Of a DNA stretch of 64,000 bases, positions 29,901-41,500 are shown piece by piece. Each line of letters starts with the position of its first letter. The stretch's first letter is position 1. Source of the stretch: Euglena gracilis (lineage: Eukaryota > Euglenida > Euglenophyceae > Euglenales); assembly GCA_039621445.1 (NCBI GenBank), contig CP154954.1, forward strand, positions 58,238,701 through 58,302,700, in the 5' to 3' direction. The notes beneath the pieces are model-generated. The model was not told where the DNA came from. It ran no database searches and saw nothing but the letters and a program-made list of their open reading frames with translations. The translations under genes and the position numbers were made by a program.

Positions 29901-32900
29901 CACTCCATGGAGCTCTTTTGACTGAAATGCAAGGGATTTGTGCCCGAAACGGGAGGCCAGGGGGTCAAAAAAAAAAGCTCATTTTTGGCTCAAAAAAAAA
30001 CACCTTTTCCGGGTCCGGGAGGCCAAAAAACATGGTTTCGGGCATTTTTTTTTGATTTTTTCCGACTTTTTTTGACCCGGGTTTGACCCAAAGTCAACGG
30101 GTTGGCGGCCCAAAACAGGGCGCTGGTGGATCGAAAAACGCTCGTTTTCGGCTCAAAAACAGTTTTTCCGGGTCCGGGAGGCCAAAAAACATGCTTTTGG
30201 GCAATTTTTTTGATTTTTTTCGACTTTTTTGACCCAAAAAATCACCCTAAGTCGGGCCCAAAACGGGGGGCTGGGGGGGGGGTCGAAAGACGCTCGTTTT
30301 CGGCTCGAAAACACTTTTTTTTGGGGTCCGGGAGGCCTAAAAACATGCTTCTGGGCAAAAGTTTTTTCGATTTTTTTTTCGATTTTTTCGACTTTTTTGG
30401 CCCCACGGACAGTGGAAAAAGTGTGCAAAATGGCCTAAATTGACCGAAAAACGGCCGTATCTCGGGCTGGGCGGTGAGCTGCGTGGAAACCAAAATACCA
30501 GTAGATAGAGCGTTCCAAGGGCTTCAATTTAGGTCTCCGGACATTTCCTTTGATTTTGCATCATTTTCGAGAAATTTTGAAAACATTGATTTTTGACCCC
30601 CACCCCCCGAAAACGGTGGGAAAAGTGTACAAAACGGCCATCTGGGCCGAAAAACGGCCGTATCTCAGGCTAGGCGGGGAGTTGCGGGGAAATCAAAATA
30701 CCGGTGGATGGGGCGTTCCAAGGGCTTCAAATTTCGGACATTTCCTTTGATTTTGCATCATTTTTGAGATATTTTGAAAATATCGATTTTTGGGCCCGAA
30801 ATGGCAGAATCCAAAGGGTGGGCCGGTCCTACCCAGTTTGGACCCCTTCGCGCACGAATAACTCGGGCCTGGCGGGGAGTAAGGGGTCATATGGCGGTGA
30901 TTCGGAAACTAGAGATCCAGTCGCTCGCGACTGAAAAAAAATTCTGGGAACCGGGTCGGGATCATGGTGATAATCCGCGGTTTTCACGGTCTACCCAGAG
31001 GGGGGGGGGGGCGGGGAGGGGAGGGGGGTTGGACCCCCCCTTTTCCCTGGTGGTAAGCTTCGCTCTGACTCTAAAGAGATAAGAGCTCAGCGACCCCCCC
31101 CCCCATATACCCCATACCCGTTTTGTTGGATGTTTTCGACTTTTTTGACCCGTTTTTTTTTGCCCCACAGTCAATGGGTTTCGGGCCAAAAACGGGGCGC
31201 TGGCGGGTCGAAAAACGCTCATTTTCGGCTCAAAAAACAGTTTTTCCGGGTCGGGAGGCCAAGAAAACATCGATGTTTTGGACAATTTTTTTTTCGAATT
31301 TTCTGGATTTTTTCTCCGACTTTTTTTTGTCCAAAAACGGAAAAGTCTGACAGTGGAAAAAGTGTACAAAATGTCCCAAATTGGCCGAAAAACGGCCGTA
31401 TCTCGGGCTAGGTGGGGAGATCAAAACACCGGTAGATGGGACATTCCAAGGGCTTCAAATTAGGTCCCCGGACATTTCCTTTGATTTTGGATCATTTTCG
31501 ACAAATTTTGAAAACATTGATTTTTTGACCCCCCACCCCCTGAAAACGGCCACCAGTGGAACAAGTGTACACGATGGCCCCGTTGGCCGAAAACGGCCAT
31601 ATCTCGGGCTGGGCGGAGAGTTGCGTGGAAATCAAATATGGCTGGATAGGGCATTCCAAGGGCTTCAAATTAGGTCTCCGGACATTTCCTTTGATTTGGC
31701 TTCATTTTGGAGATATTTTGAAAATTGACATTTTTTTTTGGCCGAAATGGCAGAGTCCAAAGGGGGGGGCTTAAAAAGGGGGGGGGTGGGCCGGTCCTAC
31801 CCAGTTTAGACCCCTTCGCGCATGAATAAGAAGGGCCTGGCGGGGAGTTGGGGGTCAAACCCAGGTGATTCGGAAACTAGAAATCCAGTCGCTCGCGACT
31901 GGAAAAAAATTTCCGGGAACCGGGCCGGGATCATGGTGATAATCCGTCGGTCCTCCGTGGGGGGGGGTCGAGGGGGGGTTTTCGCCAGGGGTAGGCTTCG
32001 CTCTTACCCATAAAAGGTGTGTGTTTTTGGGTGGATCCAGCCCTGGAAGGGGGGGTTCCTGGGCCAGATGCACACCAAGGCCCGGGGTATGGATCATACC
32101 ATTGCTTAACACCTGTCCCACCCCCCCTGGGGGGGGGAGGTGACTGAGTGGTTCTTTTCTGGCCAAGAACCCCCCCCCCCCCCGGGGGGGGGTGGGGTGG
32201 GGTAGGTAATGCAAAAGTGGCTGGCCTGGCGCGAATTTTTTGGATTTTTTTGATACTTTTTGGCAAATATTGCCTTGCCAACATAAGCGCATTCAAGAGT
32301 GGCCGATACCCCGGGGGGAAAAATGACTGACTGGTTTTTTCAGAATGAAAAGTGACCCCCCTTCCCCAGGGTTGTATGGGAAGCTCCGCAGACATGAGGT
32401 AGGTGGTAGGGGGGGGTCACCCCCCCTAGGGGGGTAAGGTGGTAGGGGGGGGGTCGCTGAGCTCTTATCACACACACACACACAAAGAGAGAGAGAAAAG
32501 CAATTGGCATTTGATTTTTTTGGCCACCGGATATTAACTTTAAAAAATTGTTTGTGTCTGATTCTTGTGGGTGTGCAATTCATCGACTTTCAGCCCTTCT
32601 TTGGAACATTCAGCCTCTTTGGTCATTTCCCAGCCTCTTTGGCTACTTTCAGCATTTTGTTTATTTTTGCCACATTGCACATTGGAACAGACTGATGAGA
32701 GGGGAAATGCTGAGACCCTTGAATTTGTTTCTAGATTAGTAAAGCTTCATCTTCATGGAGACCCCAAATTTCCTAGGAATCAAAAGTCCATCAAATTGAA
32801 ACTACAATATCTGTGGCGGTGTATATCATCCCAGTAACCACCGCATCCAAATGCCCAAAAGTGGCAAAAACAAAAAATGAAAAAAAGCCTAAACCATGTT

Positions 32901-35900
32901 CAAAGTTGCAAAAATGTTAAAATGTTAAAAACAGAAAATGCAAAAAGGGTAAAAAAAAGCAAAATGGGAAGAAGACCCCCCCGGACCCCCCCCCCCCCCC
33001 CCGGGGCCCAGGCAGCAACAACCAGGCAACAGCCCGGCTGGGAACTGCTGGCTGGAAAAAAGGTGCTGGCTTGCTGGACCCCCCCCCCTCCATGAGGAAG
33101 GGTCACCTCTGACTTCAGAGAATGGTGCAAATTCACGTTCATTTTGTTTGCAGCCTGTTGAGTTTGTACAAATTATACTGGATGATGCATATGTTTTTCA
33201 CCTCCTCTGGCTGTTTCTCATCGAGCAGTTCGTTGAACATTGCGCATTATGTTGGTATGCCAACCCTAAATCCGATTTCAACGCCGAGCAGGATCAGTGG
33301 TTGAGGCCATGGAAAACAGAAATGCACCACCACTCAAGATTCCGCCCATATGATAAACCAATTTTGTTGATGCTTTATTCCTGCACATCAGAGAGCGCTG
33401 CCAAATTGCTCCGCCCCCTGAACACCTGAATCATCAACGCAGCGCATCGAGAGGCGTCTGCTGCAGCAAGCTTCTCACAGGCGTCCTCCCGCTGGTAGTA
33501 CAGCGCGGCATGCTTCAGGCAGGAGGCGAAGTCCCGCGCCACAAACCGGTCCTCAATGCCGGCCAAGTCCTCGACCTCCGCATTCGTGTCCGACTCGAGC
33601 GCGTCCCGGACGATGGGGGAAATGTCGCCGAGGACAGCGATCATGCCGCATCCATTCTGACCGAAGAAGAGCGTGTGGGTTTGACTGGTACCTATGGCAA
33701 GGATGAGCTTTCAAAGACTTTTGAGCCCCCCCCCCCCCGGTATCGAACTGCTGCAATTGCAAAACACTGGAGGTTAACTAGGGGGTAGCGAACTGTATCA
33801 ATTTTGTCCTGGTATTACAGGGAAAGAGCTTACTGCTGGCGCTGGTTATTTGAAAGCAGCAGATTTTATGATGATAATAACTTTTAAATCCGCAGGTCTC
33901 AGGTCGGCGGGCTGATTTGATGAGAAACAAAAACACTGTTTTGCAGCAAAGTAACAAACACTACGGGAGGTGGAAAGCTGAATCAAAAGCTCATTTGAAT
34001 TAAGCCAAAAATACAATAGCTTTGCCCGTTCCAAGGTTCAACGTAAACTATGCGCTTAACAAACCAATTTATGTGAGGACGGGCAAAATAAGGGGTGAAC
34101 AGCCCCCCCTGGTGGGGGTCCAGCTCCGAGGTTGGAAAAGGCTGGGAAGACCGAAACTATCCAGCCACCCGAAGGCAAAAAGGAAAAGCGTTCCAGGGCA
34201 GGGACAGCTGGACTCCTCTCTCCCACGGTGGGGTCCCCTGCGGCTTCAGTGACCCCGCGTCCCAACATACAACAGGGGGGGGGGGAACTGCACACGGGCC
34301 AGTCAAAAACTGCACTGCAAAAAACTGCAAAAAAACTGCAAAAAAACCTGCAAAAACTGCATGGTGCATATTTCTCCCCCCTGCATACAGGTTATTTGGG
34401 GGGTATGCAACAAATAGGCTGGCGCTCACATCCCCTCGGAGGCAGCACACGACGGTGGGAGCAAAGCACAGAGGATAGGCCGACCAAGAGGCTGGACCAC
34501 GGGACAACTTCTTCAATAAATACAAAGCAAAGCTGTCGGGTCCCGAGCCAGGCGTTGACTAGTCAAACTCTCAGGAGGGGTCGCTGGGCTCACTGGTCCA
34601 CACTTGTGCCCATGGGACCACCCAAATAAGCCATGGTGGCCGAGCAAGGTTTTTTAAAAAAGTATAAAACTCCAAAAAAAAAAAGCCGCCGGTGCAGACG
34701 GGAATATGTCACAAGTAGAGAGCCGAACAAACCCCATTTGTTGTAACGTTCAACTCCAGCCACGAAACAGGTACCACTACTGCGGTGGTACTGGGCTGCG
34801 GTGTAGCAACCATACATCTCTTTTAGGACCCTGGGGGGTTGCTGGGCTAGGGTTAGAAATTTGGGCTGGCTAGCCCGCCCGCCCCGCCCCCACCGGGGGG
34901 GAGGAGGGGGGCTGGACCCCGGCTGGACCTGAGCTGGGCCGGCCAGGCCGAAATCGGACAATCGCCTGAAAAATTACCTTCAAAACACAGTTTTGAAAAA
35001 ATGAGCATCTGGCAACCCCCAAAAGTACCCCAAAACAGCATTTTTTGGCCATTTTGGCCATTTTTTGAACACCTTTTTCAAAATAGGGGCTGGCTAGCAG
35101 GGCTGGCAGCGCCCCCACCCCCGGGGGGTGCTGCTGCGGCTGGGCTGGACCAAATAAAATGAGGCTGGCTGCAGCAGCCCCCGGGGGGGGGGTCTGCAAA
35201 ACCTGAAAGGAGATGCATGGTAGCAACCCACTCGTCAACGCCTGCGTGTGGCCCTGTCCAAAGGACGGGCCGCGGGGGTCAAAATGGCTCCAGGGGTTGC
35301 CGGGGGGTCAGGAACACATACACCCGCACCCAAAGAAAAGGGGTTGGAGCAACAAACGGCGCTCCAACAGGGACTTGTGCGAATGTAGCGGCGCCCGTCA
35401 AGGCGATAACTGTGACAGAAAAACAGGTCAGTGCGCGTCATTCAATTACAAACCCTTCTTTCCACCCCCCCCCGGATTTTCATTTGGCGGGACTTCAAGA
35501 GGTTCTGGGGGATGTTATATTTTGGAGCGGTTTGGGCGGGAAAACTGAACTCCCGCGACAAAAATCATGCATAGTTTCCAATTTACTTTGCTTGAATTCC
35601 ATGAATTCCATTGATCATTAAAACCACGACTGGAAATCAGTTTATGAAAAAATGTGCAATTTAGTGCCAAAAAATAAGAAAATTTAGCCATTTTCCCATT
35701 CCATCTCGCCTGCACATTGGCTGCCAAATAAAATCCGTCAAGAGGGTTTTTCACACTGGGGGGGTTATCTGCGATACTATGAAATTTTGGGTTCAATTCC
35801 TGGGTGAGATTCCTCTAAACCCCCCCAATTAACACCCCCCCCCCCAAAATAATCCCCCTCCCTCGGGCCGGGACTTCGGGCGAAAAAATAATCCCCCCCC

Positions 35901-37946
35901 CGGTTTTTGGACCGAAGGCCCAGATTTTGACCTGAAAAATCTAGGTAAAAATCAAAATTTCTGACAACAAATTACGAAAACAATTGATTTTTCTGGATCA
36001 TCTGACCTCCAAAAAATGATAAATTTCAAAAGAAACTACAAAAAATGACCCCAAGGGGGGTTTTGGCGCTATTTTGGGTCCTACGGGACTTCGAAGAAAA
36101 TGTCGAAAATTTTGGAGAAATAATCCCCCCCCGGGCCGGGACTTTGGGCGAAAAAATAATACCCGGGGGGTATTATTTGGGGGGCTAACACCCCCCCCCT
36201 CCCCGGTGTGTCATTTGGGCACCCGAACTGGGGCCCCGGGGGGGGGGGGCGTTTTTTGGTGTGTGTGTTATTTTTACATGGAAAACCAAAGGAAAACAGG
36301 GGTGTGTGTTTTTTTGGGCACTCGAAATCGGCCCCTGAGAGGGGGTGTGTTATTTGGGGGGGGTGTTATTTGGGGGGGTTTACTTGTGACCCACTGTGAA
36401 ACACCTGGAAGGTTGGGGTCGATCTCCACTTATTTGATGGCTGGGTGAATACAATGGTTGGTTCAGATCTGGAAAGGTGTAAATATTGGGATGAGTTAAT
36501 AATAATCCACCTGTTTTAGGACAATACTTTCTTGTCTGGAGCTCGAAAATACATTGCAGATGCAAGAAAATGGCATAACCCCCCCCCCCCCTAATAAGTG
36601 CACGGGTGCGCGCATTCCTTCTCAGACCAAACATTTCTATCGTCCAAGCTCAAATTTGACACATTTGACACATAATCACTTGACTCATAGCTTGAAATCA
36701 CAAAATAGGGGGGGGATTGAAAAAGAGTGGGGGCAACGCCAGTATTTTTGGCTTTGCCCTAAAAAGTGCGCAGTGCCGTAATAAGTGTTTCCGAACCTGA
36801 GATGCGACAATGATTTCTCTTTGGGGAGGTAATTTCAGACCCTTGGGGGTGCGCACTTATTAGGGCACTGCGCACAATTAGGGCACTGCACACTTATTAG
36901 GGGGGGTTTACTGATGTGGACATTACGTTCAATTAGGGTATTGAATCCTCCACAAAAAAAGCAAAATTTAGGTTATGCGCTTATTCAGTCTTGGTTTAAA
37001 TCAAAATTTGAGGGAGGATTGATCCATGAGCCATCTTCCAAATTTGGTAGTTACCATTGGAACCCAGATCGTTGATGAATCTTTCAGAAATGATATTCGG
37101 CTCACCCCAGCAAGATGTTGAGCATGCTTGTGCTTACCAACCGGGGGGGGGGGAGGGGGGGTGGGTGCTATAGGGTGCCTGCCCCTAGCAGGCACACCCC
37201 CCCCCGGGGGGGGATAGGGGTCCGGGCCGGACCCAGAAAATTTTCATTGAAAATGGCCTTTTGCGGGCCCCCGGCGCCTTCGGCGCCGGGGTTGGAGGGG
37301 GGTGCCTGCTAGGGGCAGGCACCCCCCAAAACCCTACCCCCCCCGGGGGGGGGTCGGATCGGGTGCTATGGGGTGCCTGCCCCTAGCACCCACCCCCCCC
37401 CCCCGTGGGGTAGGCACCCGACTAAGCACAAGCCTGATGTTGAGCAGGCATTTGATGGAGAAAAAAGCTGCGTGGCATGTCTTTTTTAGGCTGATAATAG
37501 CCGTAACTCAGGGTCAAATCTAGACCGATCCGGGCCTAGTTTCAGGCCTAACTAAACCCTACACCCAAACCCAATTGTCAACCCAGATCAGAATCAACAT
37601 CGCAAATAACCCTTTCTCACACCCCCACTCCATGCATTAAGAAACACCGGCAATCACCACTGGTGAACGCCAAAATGAGGAAGGAATTATGCCAGCATGT
37701 GTAATGGTGGGGGAGCGGAAAAAACCGTACCACTGGCGCCACTGCCCCCCTCCCCCCGAGGGGGGACCCAGGACTATGAGGGTCTTGAAAACCAGATTGC
37801 TCCTATTCCCTCCGGTCACATGCCACCCTGCACGTAATGCAGACTCACTGACAGCTCCTTTCAAACCGTCCAGGGGGTGAAGGACCGTCCCAGCCATGCA
37901 CTGGGCGGATTGTGGAAATTGCCTCGGCGGCGGACGCCCCACTCAT
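23740..37946 (-). CDS. Gene 2: TPR-like protein with C-terminal membrane anchor (incomplete model)
   Basis: Terminal exon 23740-23983 is firm. Upstream exons at 24312-24467, 24752-24819, 27367-27524 and 33426-33656 share high GC3 and strand. A start exon is proposed at 37902-37946. Junction 27367-27524 to 24752-24819 to 24312-24467 is in phase. At least one exon is missing between 33426 and 27524, and a 26-nt exon at 24157-24182 would restore phase into the terminal exon. The protein has helical repeat-like stretches (ELLLLHLQLLAHLGRRTDAL resembles a TPR) and ends in RLGVVAAVVAVAVFALLRRR followed by a second hydrophobic stretch, so a tail-anchored or C-terminally anchored membrane protein is inferred. 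A peroxisomal PEX26-like receptor has a similar layout, but that is only analogy. Confidence 0.4.
24312..24467 (-). CDS. Gene 2 exon, coiled-coil-like then Pro-rich
   Basis: Acceptor gggtcggag, phase 0 in. Reads FRTALFERERALLERQVAAR and then a Pro/Ala linker. Donor TCG|gtgaag or CCG|gtcacc, both phase 0. Confidence 0.6.
24752..24819 (-). CDS. Gene 2 exon
   Basis: 68 bp, phase 1 to 0 (or 66 bp, phase 0 to 0). Donor GCGCAG|gtctct. Reads RRRISPDTALRCLRRHLD with nearly every third base G or C. Confidence 0.55.
25308..25396. mobile_element. 89-bp minimal MITE (family D)
   Basis: Termini CCGGGCTGTA / TACAGCCCGG, perfect target duplication GGCGGAGG at 25300-25307 and 25397-25404. Interior is G- and C-rich. 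A related degenerate sequence ends at GTACAGCCCAGG near 26184. Confidence 0.85.
26050..26190. repeat. B/D-family fragment
   Basis: Shares GGAAATACAAGAAGGGGTGG, GGTCGACCCACC and CACCCACCA blocks with the right half of B elements, ending GTACAGCCC as in family D. Confidence 0.5.
26505..27370. repeat. CTGGCTGG-type repeat block (family I)
   Basis: Contains repeated GTGCTGGCTGG, CCAGCCAGCCC and GGACCCCGGCTG words, a GACGCAAAGCGCC hairpin remnant and CCAAAAATGG tracts. Similar sequence at 34835-35205. It fills the intron flanking the gene 2 exon at 27367. Confidence 0.6.
27367..27524 (-). CDS. Gene 2 exon, TPR-like helix pair
   Basis: Acceptor ctgggcccag, phase 2 in; donor GGGAAG|gttgtc, phase 1 out. 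Reads AELLLLHLQLLAHLGRRTDA and LATFGEWEAPM. Confidence 0.6.
27708..28355. mobile_element. MITE B2 (hAT-like)
   Basis: Termini CAGGGCAGAACGGG / CTCGTTCTGCCCTG; target duplication CCGCTTTG (27700-27707) versus CCACTTTG (28356-28363), 7 of 8. Interior matches B1 over most of its length. Intronic, gene 2. Confidence 0.85.
28878..28902. repeat. (GA)n microsatellite
   Basis: Uninterrupted GA run. The surrounding 28.4-29.1 kb shows no supported exon. Confidence 0.85.
29110..29690. repeat. L-family repeat sharing a module with K
   Basis: Has GAATTTTCGGCGCTTTGCCC and CTCGGCGCGAAGCGCCGG hairpins and, between them, a diverged copy of the K module (AAAAGAAATGTCC ... CCTATCTAAGAGTATTTTG). CCGAAACTAGGG occurs on both sides. 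Confidence 0.6.
29826..31097. mobile_element. K3, inverted shorter K element
   Basis: Reverse orientation relative to K1/K2: starts CCAGGTTTTGAATAATGCTG and ends AAGAGATAAGAGCTCAGCG. Carries only about three 162-bp-type units (30000-30430). A solo copy of the left terminus lies 150 bp upstream at 29676. Confidence 0.7.
31100..32025. mobile_element. K4, further inverted K remnant
   Basis: Contains one or two diverged array units, then three AGGTCTCCGGACATTTCC-type modules (the middle one reads AGGTCCCCGG) and a GGGTCAAACCCAGGTGATTC end. Right end is not clear. Confidence 0.55.
32030..32460. repeat. Degenerate C-family-like repeats
   Basis: Contains CATACCATTGCTTAACACC, close to the terminus of element C1, plus GTGACTGAGTGGTT and GAATTTTTTGGATTTTTTTG tracts. 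No intact element. Confidence 0.4.
33426..33656 (-). CDS. Gene 2 exon (77 codons)
   Basis: 231 bp, phase 0 to 0. Acceptor cttcggtcag, donor ATTCAG|gtgttc. Reads MIAVLGDISPIVRDALES and DRFVARDFASCLKHAALYYQ: helical and soluble. It could instead be the end of a separate gene if gene 2 starts further left. Confidence 0.7.
34835..35205. repeat. Family I repeat
   Basis: GGGCTGGCTAGCCCGCC, GGACCCCGGCTGGACCTGAG and a terminal GGCTGGCTGCAGCAGCCC resemble 26.5-27.3 kb. Intronic, gene 2. Confidence 0.55.
35815..36385. repeat. N-family repeat with AATAATCCCCCC words
   Basis: Repeated GGGCCGGGACTT(C/T)GGGCGA followed by AATAAT and C runs, then a palindromic TAATACCCGGGGGGTATTA and GTGTTATTTGGGGGG units. 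No coding evidence. Confidence 0.5.
36575..36910. mobile_element. M-family repeat, copy 1
   Basis: Bounded by AACCCCCCC...CTAATAAGTGCACGGG and GCACACTTATTAGGGGGGG, roughly inverted. A second, longer copy is at 58165-58805. Confidence 0.55.
37123..37436. mobile_element. MITE H1 (hAT-like), perfect 8-bp duplication
   Basis: Termini CATGCTTGTGCTTA / TAAGCACAAGCCTG. Target duplication ATGTTGAG at 37115-37122 and 37437-37444. Interior: GGTGCCTGCC palindromes and a CCCGGCGCCTTCGGCGCCGG hairpin. Intron of gene 2. Confidence 0.9.
37902..37946 (-). CDS. Possible gene 2 start exon
   Basis: ATG followed by SGASAAEAISTIRP, then CGCCCA|gtgcat, phase 0, matching the exon at 33426-33656. Short, so weakly supported. 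Confidence 0.3.
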
Positions 37947-38077
37947 ATCAAACACGAGAAGGGACGTCGGGGCAGGGCGGTCTGGGACGAACCCACATTC
38001 CAAGTGGGGTGGCCAGGGGGGTGAGGGGGGGGGGGATGGGCCCATGACTCCTGGGACGGTTGGTTGGTCCCACGACA

Positions 38078-38199
38078 ACCCATCTTGAAGTGTGCTGGCC
38101 ACCCATCTGAAGTGTCCCGGCCACCCATCTGAAGTGTGCTGGCCACCCATCTGAAGTGTCACGGCGACCCATCTGAAGTGTGCTGGCCACCCATCGGGA
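38078..38199. repeat. 22-bp minisatellite
   Basis: About five copies of ACCCATCTGAAGTGTGCTGG plus two bases, alternating between a GTGCTGG and a GTCCCGG/GTCACGG form, in the 446-bp spacer between the proposed gene 2 start and the gene 3 stop. Confidence 0.9.
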
Positions 38200-38392
38200 T
38201 GGGGTGGGGGGGCACCACACCCCCCTGGCTGGAGGTCAGCGGAGTTGCGCAGGGCACGGGTGGCCTGGCCTGCGGTGTCCTCATCGACAGACCGTAAGCC
38301 CAGACGGCACACACAGTAGACACACAGCGGCAGTGAAGCACAGCAGTGGAGGGGCAGGGAGGGGGAGGGGAGGGAGTGGCAGGGGGAGGGGG

Positions 38393-38501
38393 TCAGGCAC
38401 GCTTCTTGACAGAGCTGAGCAGCGGCCGGTCGGCGGTCACCTCCACGTAGCTCTCCGCGTCCTTCAGGAACGTGCCGAACGCCACCGCCTCCAGAATGAG
38501 C
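38393..38501 (-). CDS. Gene 3 exon 13 (terminal)
   Basis: 109 bp to TGA. Acceptor cccccggccag. Reads LILEAVAFGTFLKDAESYVE, ending SSVKKRA. Confidence 0.8.
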
Positions 38502-41500
38502 CTGGCCGGGGGAAGGGCGAGGGGGGGGGGGCGGAGCCAAGCAGCCAGCCACGCGCAGGCCGTCCCAACAGCGGCCAGTCTTTTTTGCACAGGCGCACAG
38601 TGCGGCGACGGTGGAAAAAGTCCAGCGGACCGAGAACACTGTGTTCCGGTGTGCCTGGGTGCCAAGACCATTCGAACCTGGTTTGAATGCTGCTGCCATG
38701 AAAGAAACGGAACCAAACGCGTGCCGTGGAAGACAAGCCTTCGGGCGGCTGGACAGGAAGTAAATTTCGCCGATGGGGTGGGGGAGGGGGCCCAAGGCTG
38801 GAAAAAGGCCGCTGGCTGGCTGGACCCCCCATGGGTCCTCTCCGGCTTCAGCGGCGTTCTCGGCCCAACCGAGAGCGGCCCGGAGTGGGAAACCATCCGA
38901 GGGCGGGACGGGCACCGCACCGGCGCAGGTCGGCCAGGGAGATGTCGAGCACGTCGATCTTGTTCAGGTCCACCGCCTCCATCATCCGCTTCGTGTACTC
39001 CTCGGGCGACTCCACGGGGGTGGGCTCGTTGGCGACGTCCTGCACCGACGCAGTGGACGGTGCCCGGCACGCCGAGAGGCCCGTCAGGGGAGCACCGCCA
39101 AGGCTGAATGGGCAGCCTCCCCCCCCTTCCCCTTCCTTTGTTTCTCCTTCGCATTCTCCTTCTTCTTCCCTGTGTATGTTCCTCTTTATATGGTTGCAGG
39201 ACGAGGGCCGTAAAGCTAGAAATTCGGACTGGCTGGCTGCCCCCCCCCCCCGCAAGGGGACCTAGCCAGGCGATTGTTTAAGGACCCGGGGGGTCCACTG
39301 GCTAGCCATTTTGCTGGACACTGGAAAAAATGGACCAGGTAGACCGCCCTCCCCCTGGAGGGGGGGTTGTCCCGGGGGTTCCCCCAACTGGAAAACAGTT
39401 TCCTTCGGCGCTGCACACCGAGGTGGAAATGTGGTTTTTAATGAGTTCCCAAAAAATCCTAAAAAATGGCCAAAAATTGGCATTTTTGGCCAGTTTTGGG
39501 GTCCCAAAAAGGGCCTGGAGCTTCGCGCCGGTCACTGGAAAAAAAATTCCACCAGCCAGCCCTGCCAGCAGACACCCCCAGGAGGGTCCACTGGAATTCC
39601 CACTGGCAAATTTGGACTAGCTGCAGTCCAGCCCCCCTTCCCCCGGGGGTGCTGTGAAGCTTAAGCAAAGGCCTGCACCCAGCTGCACCCGTGCCAGAAA
39701 GTGCAAAGGAAGGGACAACCAAAAATCCTTGTCGAAAAAATGATCATGCGGTGCCCCGAAAATGGGCGTTTCCATTGCACCGCATGTGAAAAAATCAACC
39801 TGCTGTTTGATGTGCGACGACATTGCTCAAAATACGCACTTTGAAAATGCAGTTTTCTTGACATCATCTGGACCATGCCATTGCTTACCCCTGGGCGGTC
39901 ACTTTCCACTTTCAAAAACAAGTCAATCACTTTCAAAAACCAGTCACCCACTTCCCACCCCCTCGGTCACTCTGCCACTCGGCCAAAAGTAGCTCGAAAT
40001 CAATGGATTTTGGCCAAAAATCCTCAAAAAATTTCTGGCGTCTTCGGCGCCCGATGACCATTTTCAGCCATTCCTGGCCGACCCCACTTCCCAGGGGTTG
40101 AGGGGTTGGAGCCAAAAACCAGTCAGAAAAACCAGTCAATCACCCTCCGGGGGTGGGGGATTAGACACACCTTAAGCAATGGTATGATCTGGACACTGCA
40201 AAGAATTGCAAAGTCTCCCGCCGAAAAGACTCACAAAAAAACTTGGGCTGTCTACGATGGGGCACTCGTCTTTGATACTTGCCTGTGCTATGAACAGGGA
40301 ACTTGTTCTTCAAATTACAATTTCAGCCCCCAACCTTCCTTTAAGCCGACCAACGAGCTGCGGCGCAACTCACTGGAGCTCCACCCCACAGACATACAGA
40401 ATCAAAGCCTGGGTTCTTGAGGGTATGCAGTTAGCTGCAGACCAAGCCACACACCCGCAGTTGACGCATCAGCACCTTCACATCCCCGAACAGGGCGTCG
40501 AGGTAGTCCTGCCCACGCCACTGCTCCGTGAGCACACGAGAGGAAGGTGGGCCGCTTCCCACTTGCAGTGCAATTCGTTTCATTCCATTTTTTGAATTCC
40601 TGTTTATTTATTTCCAATTCATTTTGAATTCCGTGTTTTGTTTCCCCCGACAAATTCGCCATCAAAAGCTGACTTGAGAACGCCGGCAACGGCGTGGCCC
40701 TGCACCATCTGGGTGGCCTCCAGCGAGGCGAAGTGCGACGTCTCCTGCAGCGTCTTCTTGTCAAGGCGCTCAATGTACTCCTTGAGGGTGGTCTTCGGGC
40801 GGCTGACCTGGACCGGGTTGGCGATGGGGGCCGCGCTGTCTGGGTTGTCCGTCTCGGAGCTGGACCTGCAATGGCGTGGCACTGGATGGCAGCACGGTGC
40901 ACGGTGGCACCCCGGACCCCCATCATAGGCACTGGGGCTGGCTGGGACTTATGGACAAGCATTCGCTTAAGAATCCGGGAGGTCCACTACTTGGCCATGT
41001 TACTAGCCACTGTAAAAAAAACTAGACCCATGGCACCAGCTGGCACCACAGCCAATAGCTGATATATGAACCAAACAGTGTCTGTCTCAGTTGGGAAACT
41101 TGGCTGGAGCGAACTGCTTTAGGGACAGGACATGAGACACTTTGCAGCTACCTTATACCTGCTCTCCCCAGTACCAGAACCAAGGTCAGAATTTGTTCAA
41201 CCAGGCCCCTTCAAAGCCACGCAAAGAAAAATGGATCTGTCCAGACATGCCCCTCACCCCAAAGAAATCCCTGGGCCGGTCTTTTCCCCGTCAGCAATTT
41301 CGATAATTGGGGAGGGGGGGGTACTTGCTGTTTTTGCTTGGTGAAAAAATCTCAAAAAATACGTTATTCCTGGAGATGCGGGGGGGAGGGGGAAGACGGA
41401 CTTCTCGTAGAGCGCCTCCAGCACCGCAATGTCCTGCCGCTGGTCCCCCGGCAGCATCCCGAGGCTTCGGGCCAGGGCGAAGCGCTTGTATGTGTGCCGC

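Noticed and set aside
37845-38915. 356-codon minus-strand open frame
   Set aside because: Runs through the 22-bp minisatellite and the gene 3 terminal exon in the wrong frame.
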